Shown: piece by piece, positions 24,951 through 35,907 of the stretch
Layout of the letters: the number at the start of each line of letters is the position of its first letter
Position numbering within the stretch: the stretch's first letter is position 1
Assembly (NCBI GenBank): GCA_051530055.1
Contig: CM121341.1
Coordinates: 3,100,001 to 3,164,000 of the forward strand
Origin: Neoechinorhynchus agilis
Lineage: Eukaryota; Acanthocephala
Length of the DNA: 64,000 nucleotides
Direction of reading: 5' to 3'
The notes under the pieces: generated by a model
Databases searched by the model: none
Seen by the model: only the letters and a program-made list of their open reading frames with translations
Told to the model about the DNA's origin: nothing
Position numbers and translations under genes: made by a program

Positions 24951-25812
24951 GTCTATCAAAGAAATGACCAGGGTTTAAGAACTGCTTGTCGATAATGAGA
25001 AAAAGAGTAATCCGATTAAATCGAGACTAGGCATATTACACTCTCCCTCTTCGCTACTCCATCAAGACGGGCAGTCAAGATCCCGTGTGTGAGACCGAAT
25101 GAGTCATATCTTTAAATGTATTTTATTTCTGTCATTTTTGTTAATATGGATGTCCGGGAACGAGAAAATTGGAGTCGGAATGTAAGAAATTTAGAGTGAA
25201 ATGTGGAGATCTATGATAAAAAAAACGTAGGAGTGCCATTACAATAGGTCTAGTTTCACTAGTTACGTAATTTCTTAATTTCTAATGATAAATTATCACT
25301 AAAAACACTAATGTAATTTTTTGTATTCTTAGATGCCTACTCCAATTTGCCTGCATTTTAATAACTTTTTGTCGGTTAAATTTTTCATTCCGCAAATTTA
25401 TGCACTCAAGAAAAAAAAAGATTATAAGCGATCAATATGATGAATGTTTTTAGATTGAACGTAATGAGGCGTTCCGAATTCCTTGGCTTCCATAGGGAAA
25501 CCCTTTCCCCTTTTCCCGCGCCTACCGGGTTTGCGAAAAGACATTTACGGAACATTAGAGTGCAGATGTCTCGATTGCTCTGTATAAGCATTGAAGGTCT
25601 CAACGAACAAGGACAACCGAGTCCAACTATTAGCACAGTTATAACGAGACTCGGGAAACTTTACTAATGCATACCTCCGTAAAAACATTAGGAAATGATT
25701 ATTTTACTTTATTTCAAAGTCTAAAGATTCCCGGCTCTTAGGGCATCCGGTCATTCGCATAAACTAAATACTGCGTCCACTTGTCAACCATCTAACCCGT
25801 CTCCCGCTCTGA
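24951..25812. other. intergenic stretch before the PDZ gene
   Basis: Small open frames at 25406-25667 occur on both strands and show no domain. Probably promoter and 5' flank of the large gene that follows. Confidence 0.35.
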
Positions 25813-26001
25813 AACCTAGGCGACATTTTGGTCAGTATCGGCAACACCAACGTGGTTGGTCAAACCCGAAAAAACATTGATAATCTCCTTTATTCATCAT
25901 CCCAACCAACGGATATCGACGACGACGACGAGGACGGGTCGCCGAGTATCCGTCACACCCTAGCCTTTAACCCCGTTCATCATCGCCACGATTTGAACCA
26001 A

Positions 26002-29000
26002 ATGACCAGCGACGACGGCCAATCATCACCCGAATGTACAAATCACTCACCCCACAGTTCACGTGTCAAATATTTGTGTATATGTCGCCCGGCGCCCCAG
26101 CAGCAGCAACATTCGAGCACCTCGCCAGCGCTGGTCGACTATTTGAGACAATTGGTGATTTCCACTTATCCTGTTGTATGCATCAGACGGCATGAATGCT
26201 CTGGACCTTCACTGACCGCCACCACATCGCGTGAAACGCCTATAGAGGTTGATACGGAAAGTGAGAAAAACACCATGAAGAAACCGATGACGGCCACACC
26301 TGCGGATAGTGGATTTTCGGACGACGCTACCGGTGGTTGTGTTGTTGATGCAATGTCGACTACTATTCCCGCAGCACCTTCGAAGCAAAACAGAAAACGA
26401 TTTCCGAGAAGATATAGGTCAATGTCCGCAACTTCTTTAATGCTTGATGAAAATCGATTGCCGCTTAATCGGAAACTTATCACAGTCACTGACGGTTGTT
26501 ATTATTACGCGAAAATGTGGCAGCGGCCACCGAATCGTCCTTTATTTAACGATTGCCCGGAAATAGGCGCCGATCGTGGACGAGTGATCGCTCAAGAAGC
26601 AGCTCAACGAGTCCATTTTGAACCTGCTAAGAGACGTGAATGCAGTGTACCAGCTGGATTTGGAGGACGAAGACGTCTTCGATTCACGACGTTTGCTCAA
26701 CCGACGTCCGACGTGAAGTACAACGAACTCACTGTTTTACCAAGATTTCATGCTGGAAGTAGACGTCCCCTTGAGGTTTCTAGTGAAAATGTGAAAGCTA
26801 AGCCGAAACTTCCTCGGTGGTTTGATGAGGTAGAGTATGGCATTGAAGATTCGTTTGAGACACCCGTTAGTCCAGTTGAATACAGAGAAACGAATTTCCT
26901 CACAAAATCGACGTCTGACCTCTACACATCCGATTCGGCGTTCAACAGTGGTTGCGCATATTACGACAGTACTACTAATTCACCGTCGTATTCTGATTCA
27001 TTTGCGGAAAATATGATGCCATCAATCACAAAGTCTAGGAAAGAAGACGATAAAAGCAGTAAACCGGGTGAATGGAAACGAAAAGTGCACGGACAATTGG
27101 TGGATTCCGTGTTGGACGTAGACAATGTCGGTCTTACTCCCCTAGAGCAAAGTAAAGACTTTTGTGTAGCTGAAGTTAAGATTGAACCCACTCACGTTGA
27201 GGACTCTTCAATGTCTGACGACGCTCAAGGGATGAAACGTTCGGTGAAGAGCATCGTGGAGTACTTGGAAAACTATGAGAAAAACGAACTGAATGTAAGG
27301 AACAAAAGCCGCTCTTCTCTAGGGCGGAATTTCCAAGCACTTCTCGTAAGTGAAAATGGGTGGCAGAACGAAAAGAAATCACGTGTAAGCGAAACGTTCA
27401 CTCTTGAACCAATGTTTACTCAAAGACCAAAACGTAGACCTGCGTCCATGGTATTGGATCATATTAATTTAAAAGAAGACGCTCCATCCAAGGTTTCCAA
27501 TCGTCCATCAACTGATATACCCCACTCACATGTGGCCAAAGTTCGTAAACAGTTCCTTGGAAGTAGTCAACCTTCAAACGGTCAATCAATGACTATTTCT
27601 GGTTCGATGTCTGAATCCATGGATGATCCAATCACAAAGGTAAGATTCCTTAATGCAGATGAAAACACTCAAATGTCGGAAATAAGTGAGCTTGTAAATA
27701 GAAAGGAATCTGTTTCACGCCTCAATGAGAATCGGAGTGATTTTGTTTCAATGGGTTCAGCGATTGAACCACATATGGATAACTTTATCTCAGTTCAAAG
27801 ACCGGAATGTAGTACCGATTCTCGAGTAGAACCAATTAAATCCCGAAAAAAACCTATCCGGGCTTTAGAGATAGATCGAAAACAGTCCGAATCTTTAGGG
27901 AAAGAACTTGATGATAGTTTTGCCGAAGAAAAGAGATTTCCAGTCGATGCAGATCGTATGTTTCCCAGTATTAAATCTAAACATAGAACAACGGAAATTG
28001 ACGATCAAAATAGTATTTATGAGGTTATCGAAAGGGCAAGATATTCACTTAAGACGGTTCCTCCTATATCAAGCATCAATACAAGTTCCGAGAATGCACG
28101 AGAAATAAATGAAACCCGCGTTTGCATGGAACTTCCAACATTCTCTAACGAGACAAAATCTCTAGTTGAGAGTGCTGAGTCGAATGAGAAATCGGTGGAA
28201 GTTCGACAACTAAATCGCGCCACTGAAATTGATGGGAAATTCGATTTTTCACTCGAGATTGTTTCGCCCAATTCCAGTATTCAATTGAGAGATGAGCTGG
28301 TAGAAATTCGAGAACTAAATCGCGCCACTGAAATTAATGGGAAATCAGACTTTTCACTCGAACCCGTATCTACTTTTTCAAGTATTGAACCTAAGAATGT
28401 AAAGGTGGAAATTCGAGAACTAAATCGCGATGCAAAAGTCAATGGAAACCCGAATTTTTCGCTAGAGACAGTTTCCTCGACTTCCAGTGCCCAGCATCAA
28501 TATATTTCAGCGGAAATCAAAGAACTTGAAATTCGTGATGACTTACTAAATAGCCAGCGATACTCCATTGAGACACTCTCCCCGATTTCCAGTATCGAAA
28601 ATTCAATTCAACAAGACTTCACTTGTGTTCGTATTGAAGAGCCTCGGGAATTCATTGGAATCGTATCGGTGTCTCAGACATCTTCAGACAACGAGGAATC
28701 TGCATATCGATTCGATACGCCGAGAAAATCTCTGAACATAGAGGCGCTCCCCACTCCGGATGAAAGTTTGGTTAAAAAAACGGGCTCAATATCCGAAACA
28801 GACGAATGGATCACCGAGACTTTACCGACTTCATACGAATACTCCAGAACAATTTCATCGACTCCTATTGATCAATCGATCGAAGAATTGCGTATTTCTA
28901 CCGATGGATATTCGAACGGTCACACGGACTCATTTTTGCGACTTCATAAGCCCGACAAATCTCGTGGTTCATATCCGTCATTTGAAGGTTTAACATCTCT

Positions 29001-31116
29001 TCGGAAAATGGATCCGATATCGGAGAAGTGTGAGGAAGCGTTCAGTAGTGAGTATCCATGCGATACTACTCATGAATCGGTAGATATGTTTCCGGATGGG
29101 AACAGCATTTTGCAAAAGACTGAATCCATATGTGCTAATGATCACATTGTAAAGAGATCCGAGGAAATGGAAAAGGAAGTAGTCCGGAAATCTGAGATCG
29201 CGGGTGAACAACGAATTCAAACGTTCGGTACGCAGCGTTTCTCACTGGATGCTGCAACGTTGGCCTCTTCGTCAAACAACCGTTTGTCTGCTCGTCGAAT
29301 GGAGTCATCCGAAACTTCGTCCCTCAACGGCGAATCCGGTGCACGCGCGACTCTTAGTTCCGAGATGGACGACAGAGATCGTTCTTGGTCAAGAGTTCTA
29401 ACAAGTCAAACCTCTCAGGATGATCGGACATCGTCGACGTCTCATTCGAGCAACTACATTCGAATGGCCTCAACCGATGACAGCACTAATGGATACAAGC
29501 GAGCTTATGTGGTGAATTCAGAAAAGTTAAGGACGGCTGAACCGTTTACCGAGGAAACGACAAAAAGGGCGTTATCGGAAAACATGGAGAAATATCGGCT
29601 GCCATTGCGTGAACAAACTATGAATATCGGAAGCTCTGATCATTCAGCTGAAAGCATGATCAACGATAATTATCGTCGTCAATCAGGAAATGGGCGTGAT
29701 TGGTCTAAAGACAGTGGACAATCATCGGTTCGATCTGTGAATGTGATCAGTGAACTTTCGAACATGGATTCTGGTATAACTGACAGTTCGACCGATGATA
29801 CAAAAACACGGAATAGTACTTTATGCTGCCTTCCTTCTACAAATGGCCACGATGTCTCAAAATCTCTTAAAAAGCGATTTCGATCGCTTCGATCAGTTAA
29901 TAGATCTCATTCGAAGACAACCGATGCAATCAGATTACAGGTAACCTTCACAAATTCCAGCAGCGGATCAGCCAATCGCTCAAGTGGAGAAAGCACGGTT
30001 TGTGTACAGGATAATAATCTGAGATCTGATTTTCATCAGGACCAGTCGGAAGTCGTTGGAGTTGTTAAAAGAGAAAAGATACCGGCCCGTGCAGGTATAA
30101 GTAGCTTCAATCAGACTGTCGGATCATGCACCGCTCTTCTTGACCGCGATCTACCCACTGTGAGTATGAGGAATAACCACTCTAAGGCCGAAAAGAAGAA
30201 TCGATTGAGTTCATTGTCTCACCGAATGTCAAGTTTTGCCAATGCCATTTTCCGACAAGACTCTCAGCATCTAAAGGAAGGTGTTGAATGGGACGAGTTG
30301 GCCGATCTAGCGATCGTAAGTGAACCGGAGCAAGCGAAAACAATCCCACTTGTAGTAGCCATAACAAAGCCATCCCGAATAGAACAAGAGGAAATTGGAG
30401 ATTCGCCGGAGGAGAACCATTTTATTAGTACAGATAGTCTTAAAGTAAAGACATCACATGCCCAAAAGGTCCATATATACAGTCCGATTTCCAGCATCAG
30501 CAGTGACCATAACCGCGAGCAATTGGACGAATTCGCGTCTCAGTTAATCCATAAGGTTTTCCTGGATGTGGATAGTACCCGTAAAGCAACAATGAAAAGA
30601 CCGTTGATAAAAACGACGCCGTTGATTCAAAGAGCCGAATTAAGTCCAATAAAGAAGACTGAAATGCCCATAAAAATCGATAACTCATCTTCGGTGCCGT
30701 CGTTTCTTCAATCAAGTGAACAAATTGGCACTCCACGTACATCGACGCCCATCCGAACGGAAACTGCCACTTGTGCCGTTCGTTATATCTCATCGGCGGA
30801 TGACTTGATTTACTTAGGTCTTATGGGATGTCCTGTTGGAGACATTACCCTTCTTAGAATGCGAACGGGTTTACTATACGTCGTCAAATCAAGTCCACGA
30901 GCGAATTTCGCTCTTATGAATGGCGATCTGATCTCGAAAGTGAACTCCCGAGATGTAACAAAGATGAGTCTTGACGAAATTGTTCATATGTTCCGATCTT
31001 CTATATATTTCAATCTCACTTTTGAATACTGTAGGAGATATGACCGTGAATGCTTATACCGATCCAATTGGCATACTAAAAAAGGTACGTTGGTTGTCCG
31101 ACAAACCCAGTTGTAA
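26002..31116 (+). CDS. very long PDZ-domain protein, single large exon
   Basis: About 1,704 residues from the first in-frame Met at 26002; the frame is open back to 25813, where CCTAG could be an acceptor, so an upstream exon may supply the true start. Most of the protein is Ser, Glu, Asn and Arg-rich and looks disordered. Residues near the end form the back half of a PDZ fold: GLLYVVKSSPRANFALMNGD, then L-I-S-K-V-N-S-R-D-V and M-S-L-D-E-I-V-H-M-F. Four imperfect 35-residue repeats lie at 28201-28620. PDZ domains bind C-terminal peptides, often at cell junctions or synapses, so a scaffold role is likely but inferred. The 3' end is unsure: a GTACGT donor at 31084 and an exon-like piece at 31221-31307 exist (see findings). 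I cannot assign it to a named family. Confidence 0.75.
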   Translation: MTSDDGQSSPECTNHSPHSSRVKYLCICRPAPQQQQHSSTSPALVDYLRQLVISTYPVVCIRRHECSGPSLTATTSRETPIEVDTESEKNTMKKPMTATPADSGFSDDATGGCVVDAMSTTIPAAPSKQNRKRFPRRYRSMSATSLMLDENRLPLNRKLITVTDGCYYYAKMWQRPPNRPLFNDCPEIGADRGRVIAQEAAQRVHFEPAKRRECSVPAGFGGRRRLRFTTFAQPTSDVKYNELTVLPRFHAGSRRPLEVSSENVKAKPKLPRWFDEVEYGIEDSFETPVSPVEYRETNFLTKSTSDLYTSDSAFNSGCAYYDSTTNSPSYSDSFAENMMPSITKSRKEDDKSSKPGEWKRKVHGQLVDSVLDVDNVGLTPLEQSKDFCVAEVKIEPTHVEDSSMSDDAQGMKRSVKSIVEYLENYEKNELNVRNKSRSSLGRNFQALLVSENGWQNEKKSRVSETFTLEPMFTQRPKRRPASMVLDHINLKEDAPSKVSNRPSTDIPHSHVAKVRKQFLGSSQPSNGQSMTISGSMSESMDDPITKVRFLNADENTQMSEISELVNRKESVSRLNENRSDFVSMGSAIEPHMDNFISVQRPECSTDSRVEPIKSRKKPIRALEIDRKQSESLGKELDDSFAEEKRFPVDADRMFPSIKSKHRTTEIDDQNSIYEVIERARYSLKTVPPISSINTSSENAREINETRVCMELPTFSNETKSLVESAESNEKSVEVRQLNRATEIDGKFDFSLEIVSPNSSIQLRDELVEIRELNRATEINGKSDFSLEPVSTFSSIEPKNVKVEIRELNRDAKVNGNPNFSLETVSSTSSAQHQYISAEIKELEIRDDLLNSQRYSIETLSPISSIENSIQQDFTCVRIEEPREFIGIVSVSQTSSDNEESAYRFDTPRKSLNIEALPTPDESLVKKTGSISETDEWITETLPTSYEYSRTISSTPIDQSIEELRISTDGYSNGHTDSFLRLHKPDKSRGSYPSFEGLTSLRKMDPISEKCEEAFSSEYPCDTTHESVDMFPDGNSILQKTESICANDHIVKRSEEMEKEVVRKSEIAGEQRIQTFGTQRFSLDAATLASSSNNRLSARRMESSETSSLNGESGARATLSSEMDDRDRSWSRVLTSQTSQDDRTSSTSHSSNYIRMASTDDSTNGYKRAYVVNSEKLRTAEPFTEETTKRALSENMEKYRLPLREQTMNIGSSDHSAESMINDNYRRQSGNGRDWSKDSGQSSVRSVNVISELSNMDSGITDSSTDDTKTRNSTLCCLPSTNGHDVSKSLKKRFRSLRSVNRSHSKTTDAIRLQVTFTNSSSGSANRSSGESTVCVQDNNLRSDFHQDQSEVVGVVKREKIPARAGISSFNQTVGSCTALLDRDLPTVSMRNNHSKAEKKNRLSSLSHRMSSFANAIFRQDSQHLKEGVEWDELADLAIVSEPEQAKTIPLVVAITKPSRIEQEEIGDSPEENHFISTDSLKVKTSHAQKVHIYSPISSISSDHNREQLDEFASQLIHKVFLDVDSTRKATMKRPLIKTTPLIQRAELSPIKKTEMPIKIDNSSSVPSFLQSSEQIGTPRTSTPIRTETATCAVRYISSADDLIYLGLMGCPVGDITLLRMRTGLLYVVKSSPRANFALMNGDLISKVNSRDVTKMSLDEIVHMFRSSIYFNLTFEYCRRYDRECLYRSNWHTKKGTLVVRQTQL
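28201..28620 (+). repeat. 105-bp coding tandem repeat in the PDZ gene
   Basis: Units start at 28201, 28306 and 28411, exactly 105 bp apart, with a weaker fourth at 28516. Each codes I-R-E-L-N-R-A-T-E-I or a variant, then F-S-L-E and x-S-S-I. The third unit is more diverged and the fourth is barely kept. An ancestral form (YSLKTVPPISSI) may lie just upstream. Confidence 0.85.
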
Positions 31117-32462
31117 CCAAAATACTCGGCTTTTTATCTTCGTGTCCATGTTCACTGTCTGCTCCTTTCTGTTCAACCTCACGAACGAGACTTGATCCTG
31201 TCACGTGTGTCTTATTTCAGTCTCATGTTGCTCAGAGTGAACCTGTTCTCCACTCTCTACAACCAGCTTTTCTTTTCCCTTGTCTCTTAAACCAATGCCG
31301 AGAAAAAGTAAGTCCTGTCATCTCCAAACAGCACATAGAATTGATTATTGTCTAATATACTCTTAAGAACATTCAGTTTTTAAATTCGTGGGTAGGGAGC
31401 CGTTGGAAAGTCACGGTAATAACGAAACCAATTGTCATAATAACAAATTGATCGCTAATTCTAATTAGAAATTGCGTCGCTTTGTTGTTTTTTGAAAAGA
31501 GAAAGTAGTCGCAGAAACAAATTTCGACAAGGCGGATAAAATCCTGATTTGTTTCGTTGTTTTGAAACCATTTTACCAGCTTGAATAAATTCAGAAATGC
31601 TGAACTGCAGATCCACATAAATGGCTGTATTGCATAAATAAAAGCCGTCTTATATCGTTATCCTGATTCGAAAACAGTAGTCATCCATGCCACCACCGTG
31701 CAGGAATGTCGATTCAATTCCGAAGAGAGTTTGCAAAAAAATCGGGAGGGAGATATCGTTATACCTGCAATGGTGGTGCGAGACTACCTTAAAATGATTG
31801 TACCAGTTTTTTCTTATTGATTCTGAATAGACCTTAAAATCGAATACGACATTTTTAAACGGTTTTCGTTGTCTATTAAATCGCACAGTCTCACTATTTG
31901 ATTTTTTTAAGTGCCTTAGAAGACATTGATTTAAATATTTTTAAAATTAGCATCGGACAGAAGATCGCCAACCACGTCGCTCTTTCTTATAATAGATCAC
32001 TTGACTCGATATCTCTCTTTAAAATGCCATTCTTATTTCATTGTCTCGCAACGAGCACATAGTGTCCAATTGAGGAAATTTTAGTTTTGCTGAATCGAAA
32101 ATGAAATATTTAGGATTACGCAAAAAAATCTCTAGATTTGAATACGCCCTGTCCGGATTTCGTTAGCATATGCTGCCACTAGAACGCTCTATTTATAAAT
32201 CTTAGTTTAGTAGTTCCCTCATTTATAGCGCAGAATATGTGAGATGTACAAGCGTTCCCTTACAATGAATTCAAATTATTAATTCATATTTAATGGTGGT
32301 GAACATTAATCTTGAACCGGGATTATGTTCAAAAATCAGTCAATATACATACCATCCCGGAGGATCTTCTTAGTATGATTATCAATTCATAAAACATTTC
32401 AATGAAAAAAATACGATTCATTGTTTTTTAAAGGTGATCAACTTATTGTATAGAATTCTTAA

Positions 32463-32591
32463 CCCGATAAATAATGCTTTTTTTCTCCATTAAAAACGTT
32501 CCGTGAACATCGTCCGGTTAGAACTAACAAACTGATAATAAAAGCCGACGATGTTCACAGAACGCTTTTAATGGAGAAAAATTATTTACCG
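32463..32591. repeat. foldback (MITE-like)
   Basis: Arms share TTTTCTCCATTAAAA then GTGAACATCGTC, about 50 bp each with few mismatches, around a spacer of about 30 bp. Outer edges end in runs of C and G. Confidence 0.7.
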
Positions 32592-33943
32592 GGGGGGTGA
32601 AGACTTGTGAACAATAAGTCTAATAATAGTATGAATCGCTGCTTGATTTTCCATGTGCATGTCTTAATTTGACATTTGTACGACCCAGATATAGTTGATT
32701 TATTTGCCTAGCTTTCGCCGTTTTACGGAGTTTTAAACAACAATTCTCTAATCATCTAGCCCGGTACTTCCTCCTCCTTACTATTTTCAAGAATTTCCAC
32801 TATGTTCATGGGCCACAACTTGCAATGTTCATGACTATTGCATCGTGGGTGTGGGTGTGACCAGCGATATTGTGATGCAATGAGTGTATTTTTGAAATCA
32901 TTAGATTCCATCTTGCTTCTTTTTTTCCAAAAAAAAGCATTTAGGAGTGAATGGGGTCAAGAATGACTTAACGGACGTCGCTTCCGATTTCTCCACTAGA
33001 CAGTTCCTCATCGATGCCTTAGGTAGAGACCGTGTAAATGATGTAACCTCTCATCGTTCTACACAACACTGGTTAAGGAGGAGGAGGAGTATGTGTCGAC
33101 ACTTCAAGTCTCTTTGTTTGACAAAAGACACTCGTTTTTTGTTTGCTTCCTGGGAGAAAGTGGCACTTGTTAGATTTAGCATGCAAGTGAAAAATATAGG
33201 TACCAACAATCTTCTACTCCCGCCGCACGACAACCATTTCTCCCTTTTAATATTACCATTTACGGTGTCTTTCCTGAAGCTTTATTGGAGGTGGACGTGA
33301 GAATTTTTAAATAGGAGATGATGGTTCGTCTGGTCACATTGGTCTCGGTCATTGTGAAGACTCTATTTCCTCCACGGTTGTATAGAGCAAAGATAAACTT
33401 TAATCAATTTTTCCATCGAATTTCTTAAGTTATTATCTGTAGTACTACGCGGGCAGTCTGAATTATTTCTATTCTTTAAAATAGCTTAGAATTCTTTAAA
33501 TGTTCTTTTTGTGAGCTTTGGCTCTTCCTCGAAGTTAAAATGAGTTATCACAATGTATTCAGTAAATTTTATCCTTTATATAACACTTAATATGTCTTTA
33601 AAAATTACATTTGTCTTCCTGTGTAACATCCCGAAATGTTTAAACCCCTTGAAGTGTTTATCTTTCGAAAAATGGTTTATTTTAATCCATTTAAATCGTT
33701 TAAACTAAATCTGTGCAAGTCTACTGAAAGTATTTCAAAGTTCTTATCTCAACAATGTTTTACATTTTTACAGATATCATTTAACACAAAAATAGGGGTT
33801 TTAGTTACAGTCAAGACTTGATTTTTCAAAGATTTAATTTTTTAAGAGAACAATCTTAATACTTGAAGTAATTTCAAAATAGTGGCTTTAACTTAAAATG
33901 GTTGGATTTCATTTGGCTATGAGAAATAGAGAATAATTTATCA

Positions 33944-34139
33944 TTTCAGTTTCAATTAGCGATGTTTGATTCAGAAAAATAGATTTATCTTGAAAATTTT
34001 CGGTCTTTTCGTTGGCCTTCTTCAGTCAATTGTTTGCAAGCTTTTTTAACTGACGCATTCACAGTTAAAAAAAAGCTTGCCGAAAATTTTCAAGATAAAT
34101 CTATTTTTCGGAATAAACCATCGCTAATTGAAACTGAAA
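33944..34139. repeat. foldback with about 60-bp arms
   Basis: The left arm starts TTTCAGTTTCAATTAGCGAT and continues through AATAGATTTATCTTGAAAAT to TTCGG; the right arm is its reverse complement with a few mismatches. The centre is itself palindromic (AAGCTTTTTTAACTG and its complement), so nearly the whole 196 bp can pair. A half copy of the left arm lies at 44963-45050. Confidence 0.8.
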
Positions 34140-34162
34140 CTATAATGAATAATTTCTTTACA

Positions 34163-34311
34163 ATTAATTTATTAATTTTCTTTTCACAATATTTCGTCCT
34201 TTACGTGGGACTTCTTCAGGTCTAAAAGGTAGGTCAAGGTGGCTTACCTTTTAAAACTGAAGTCCCACGTAAAGGACTAATTATTATGTGAAAGGGAATC
34301 AATAAATTAAT
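34163..34311. repeat. foldback with about 50-bp arms
   Basis: Outer arm ATTAATTTATTAATT, inner arm GTCCTTTACGTGGGACTTC, both mirrored on the right. The centre has a smaller palindrome (AAAAGGTA and its complement). It begins 24 bp after the previous foldback. Confidence 0.8.
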
Positions 34312-34486
34312 CTGTATTTCTCATAGCCTAACAGAAAAATAGAAAATTTAATGTTAAATCTCTCCATAACGATGGGCGCTAATAACGACGAATGCGTGCG
34401 AAACGTCGAGGGCGATTAAAAGTCGTCAGGGTAGTTAGAATGTTAAATTTAAGTGAATATTTTTGTGGAATATGAAATTTTCATTT

Positions 34487-34633
34487 TGTTTTTCTTAGTT
34501 TTGCAACCCCGCCGGATTTGAATCTTTATTAATTAATTTCCCCGATATTACACGTTGGATAATACGAAATATCGAGGAAATAAGTTAGTAAAGATTCAAA
34601 TCCTGCGGGATGGTAAAACTAAAAAAAGAAAGT
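34487..34633. repeat. foldback with about 55-bp arms
   Basis: Arms share TTTAGTTTT-type ends, then GGATTTGAATCTTTA and a final CGATATT near the centre. Third foldback in under 700 bp; its arm sequence differs from the other two. Confidence 0.8.
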
Positions 34634-35214
34634 ATTTTTCCCCATCGAAGGTAATCCAAAATACGAAATTTTTTTAAATAGCCTTTAACCCTATCTTAAA
34701 AATCGTTTTATGGGCTTCGTGTGATTTTTTGAACTACTCCTAGAAATTGAGTGGGTTTCATTAAGTTTAAAATCCTACCAATAGACCAGTATCCCGGTCT
34801 CTTATGTCCCGATAAGACGTATGTCTTTTCATCATCTGATTGACAATTCCGTATTCAAGCAAAACGGTATGACACAATCTCTTTTTTTGTGTAATGCTGG
34901 GAAAGTGGCACTTCAAGTACGTCTTTTATAGACTCTTCCCTTAAAAACGACAGTAAACGTATATTTGAAACAAACGCAAGCATACAGTTTTCTTCGAGTT
35001 GCTCGTGTGCACTTTCCAACTCGACTTTGCATTCAATATGATTCTTCCAGTCAAGTTACGTCACTGATATTCAGTGTAAGAGCGTATAGTTTCAATTTTT
35101 TTAAATTTGAACTGTACACGTGCGTTTGTTTCTTTAATGTTTAAATTATTAATGGTTTGGAATCGGATTTAACCAAAGAGTTCTTTTAATACAACTTTCT
35201 TAATGCTTTTTCCC

Positions 35215-35540
35215 TTCTCGAGGTCGCGCAAAAACTTGCAGTCGCTAAAATGTCGGTCCTCAGCCACACAATCTCTTGGTCCCTTCGATTTCCTCAACTT
35301 TTCGAATAAATCGATTCGGCTCTTCACCTTTCACCATATTTGATCCTCCGTTTCGCAATAACTTCCTCCACCTTCGTTGAGCCCCGGACCGCATTATTTG
35401 GGATCCACCTAATCATGTTGCATTCACTTGATGTGATTAAAAGTGGTGTTCCATGTCTCCGCCCCATATAACATGGCTGGTCTGATTGCCATCACTAAAA
35501 TTCTTTTAATAACGCCTCATAAACAAGCCTAAAGAACTCA
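35215..35540 (-). mobile_element. LINE polymerase tail fragment (RTE-like)
   Basis: On the minus strand the bases code MAIRPAMLYGAETW and, in another frame, E-C-N-M-I-R-W-I, the pattern seen near the end of RTE-type reverse transcriptases (x-LYGxExW then M-L-R-W). Frames are broken and both ends are lost. Confidence 0.55.
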
Positions 35541-35890
35541 AAATGTTTTCTTGAGTGGGATGTGTCTTTGTTTTTTTCACCGTTGTTATATCACGTTCGT
35601 TTTTAAATCGACGTTTAAACGAACACGCTTAAACAATCTCGCTCAGTCACATATCATTGTGTCTCGTAGCATTTAGTCCTCTATATTACACTGGTAAAGA
35701 GATACAGACTCCCTCTAGTCCTCCTTCGTCCCATCTCACGGTCAAACGTCTCGACGCTGAATAGCAGACAATGTGCGCATGCTTGAGGCGAATGCCATTT
35801 CTTATAAGTGCAAATGTGACAGTAGCGTCTCGGTCAAACACTGAGAATCGCTTCTCATTCCTTGTGCCCTCCTCAACCATCCTCTCCGTC

Positions 35891-35907
35891 TTATTTTAGC
35901 AATCAAA
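35891..35907 (+). promoter_or_regulatory. splice acceptor 8 nt before the start codon of the filament gene
   Basis: TTATTTTAG ends at 35899, followed by CAATCAAA and the ATG at 35908. An acceptor this close to the start fits spliced-leader trans-splicing, common in nematodes, or a 5'UTR intron. Sequence alone cannot tell which. Confidence 0.5.

Larger units (their letters stand above)
31308..35214. other. gene-poor stretch with foldback elements
   Basis: Apart from four foldbacks listed separately, nothing firm is coded. An open frame at 32947-33297 (117 codons) has no domain and no useful splice context. A weak hairpin with GCCACCACC and its near complement lies at 31690-31770. Confidence 0.45.

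Noticed and set aside
25406-25667. Overlapping open frames on both strands
   Set aside because: Neither shows a domain, and at this length both could be chance.
31690-31770. Weak hairpin with GCCACCACC arms
   Set aside because: Arms of about 17 bp with mismatches and no shared ends with other foldbacks; not strong enough to call an element.
32947-33300. 117-codon open frame
   Set aside because: No recognisable motif, no partner exon and low-quality context; could be chance.
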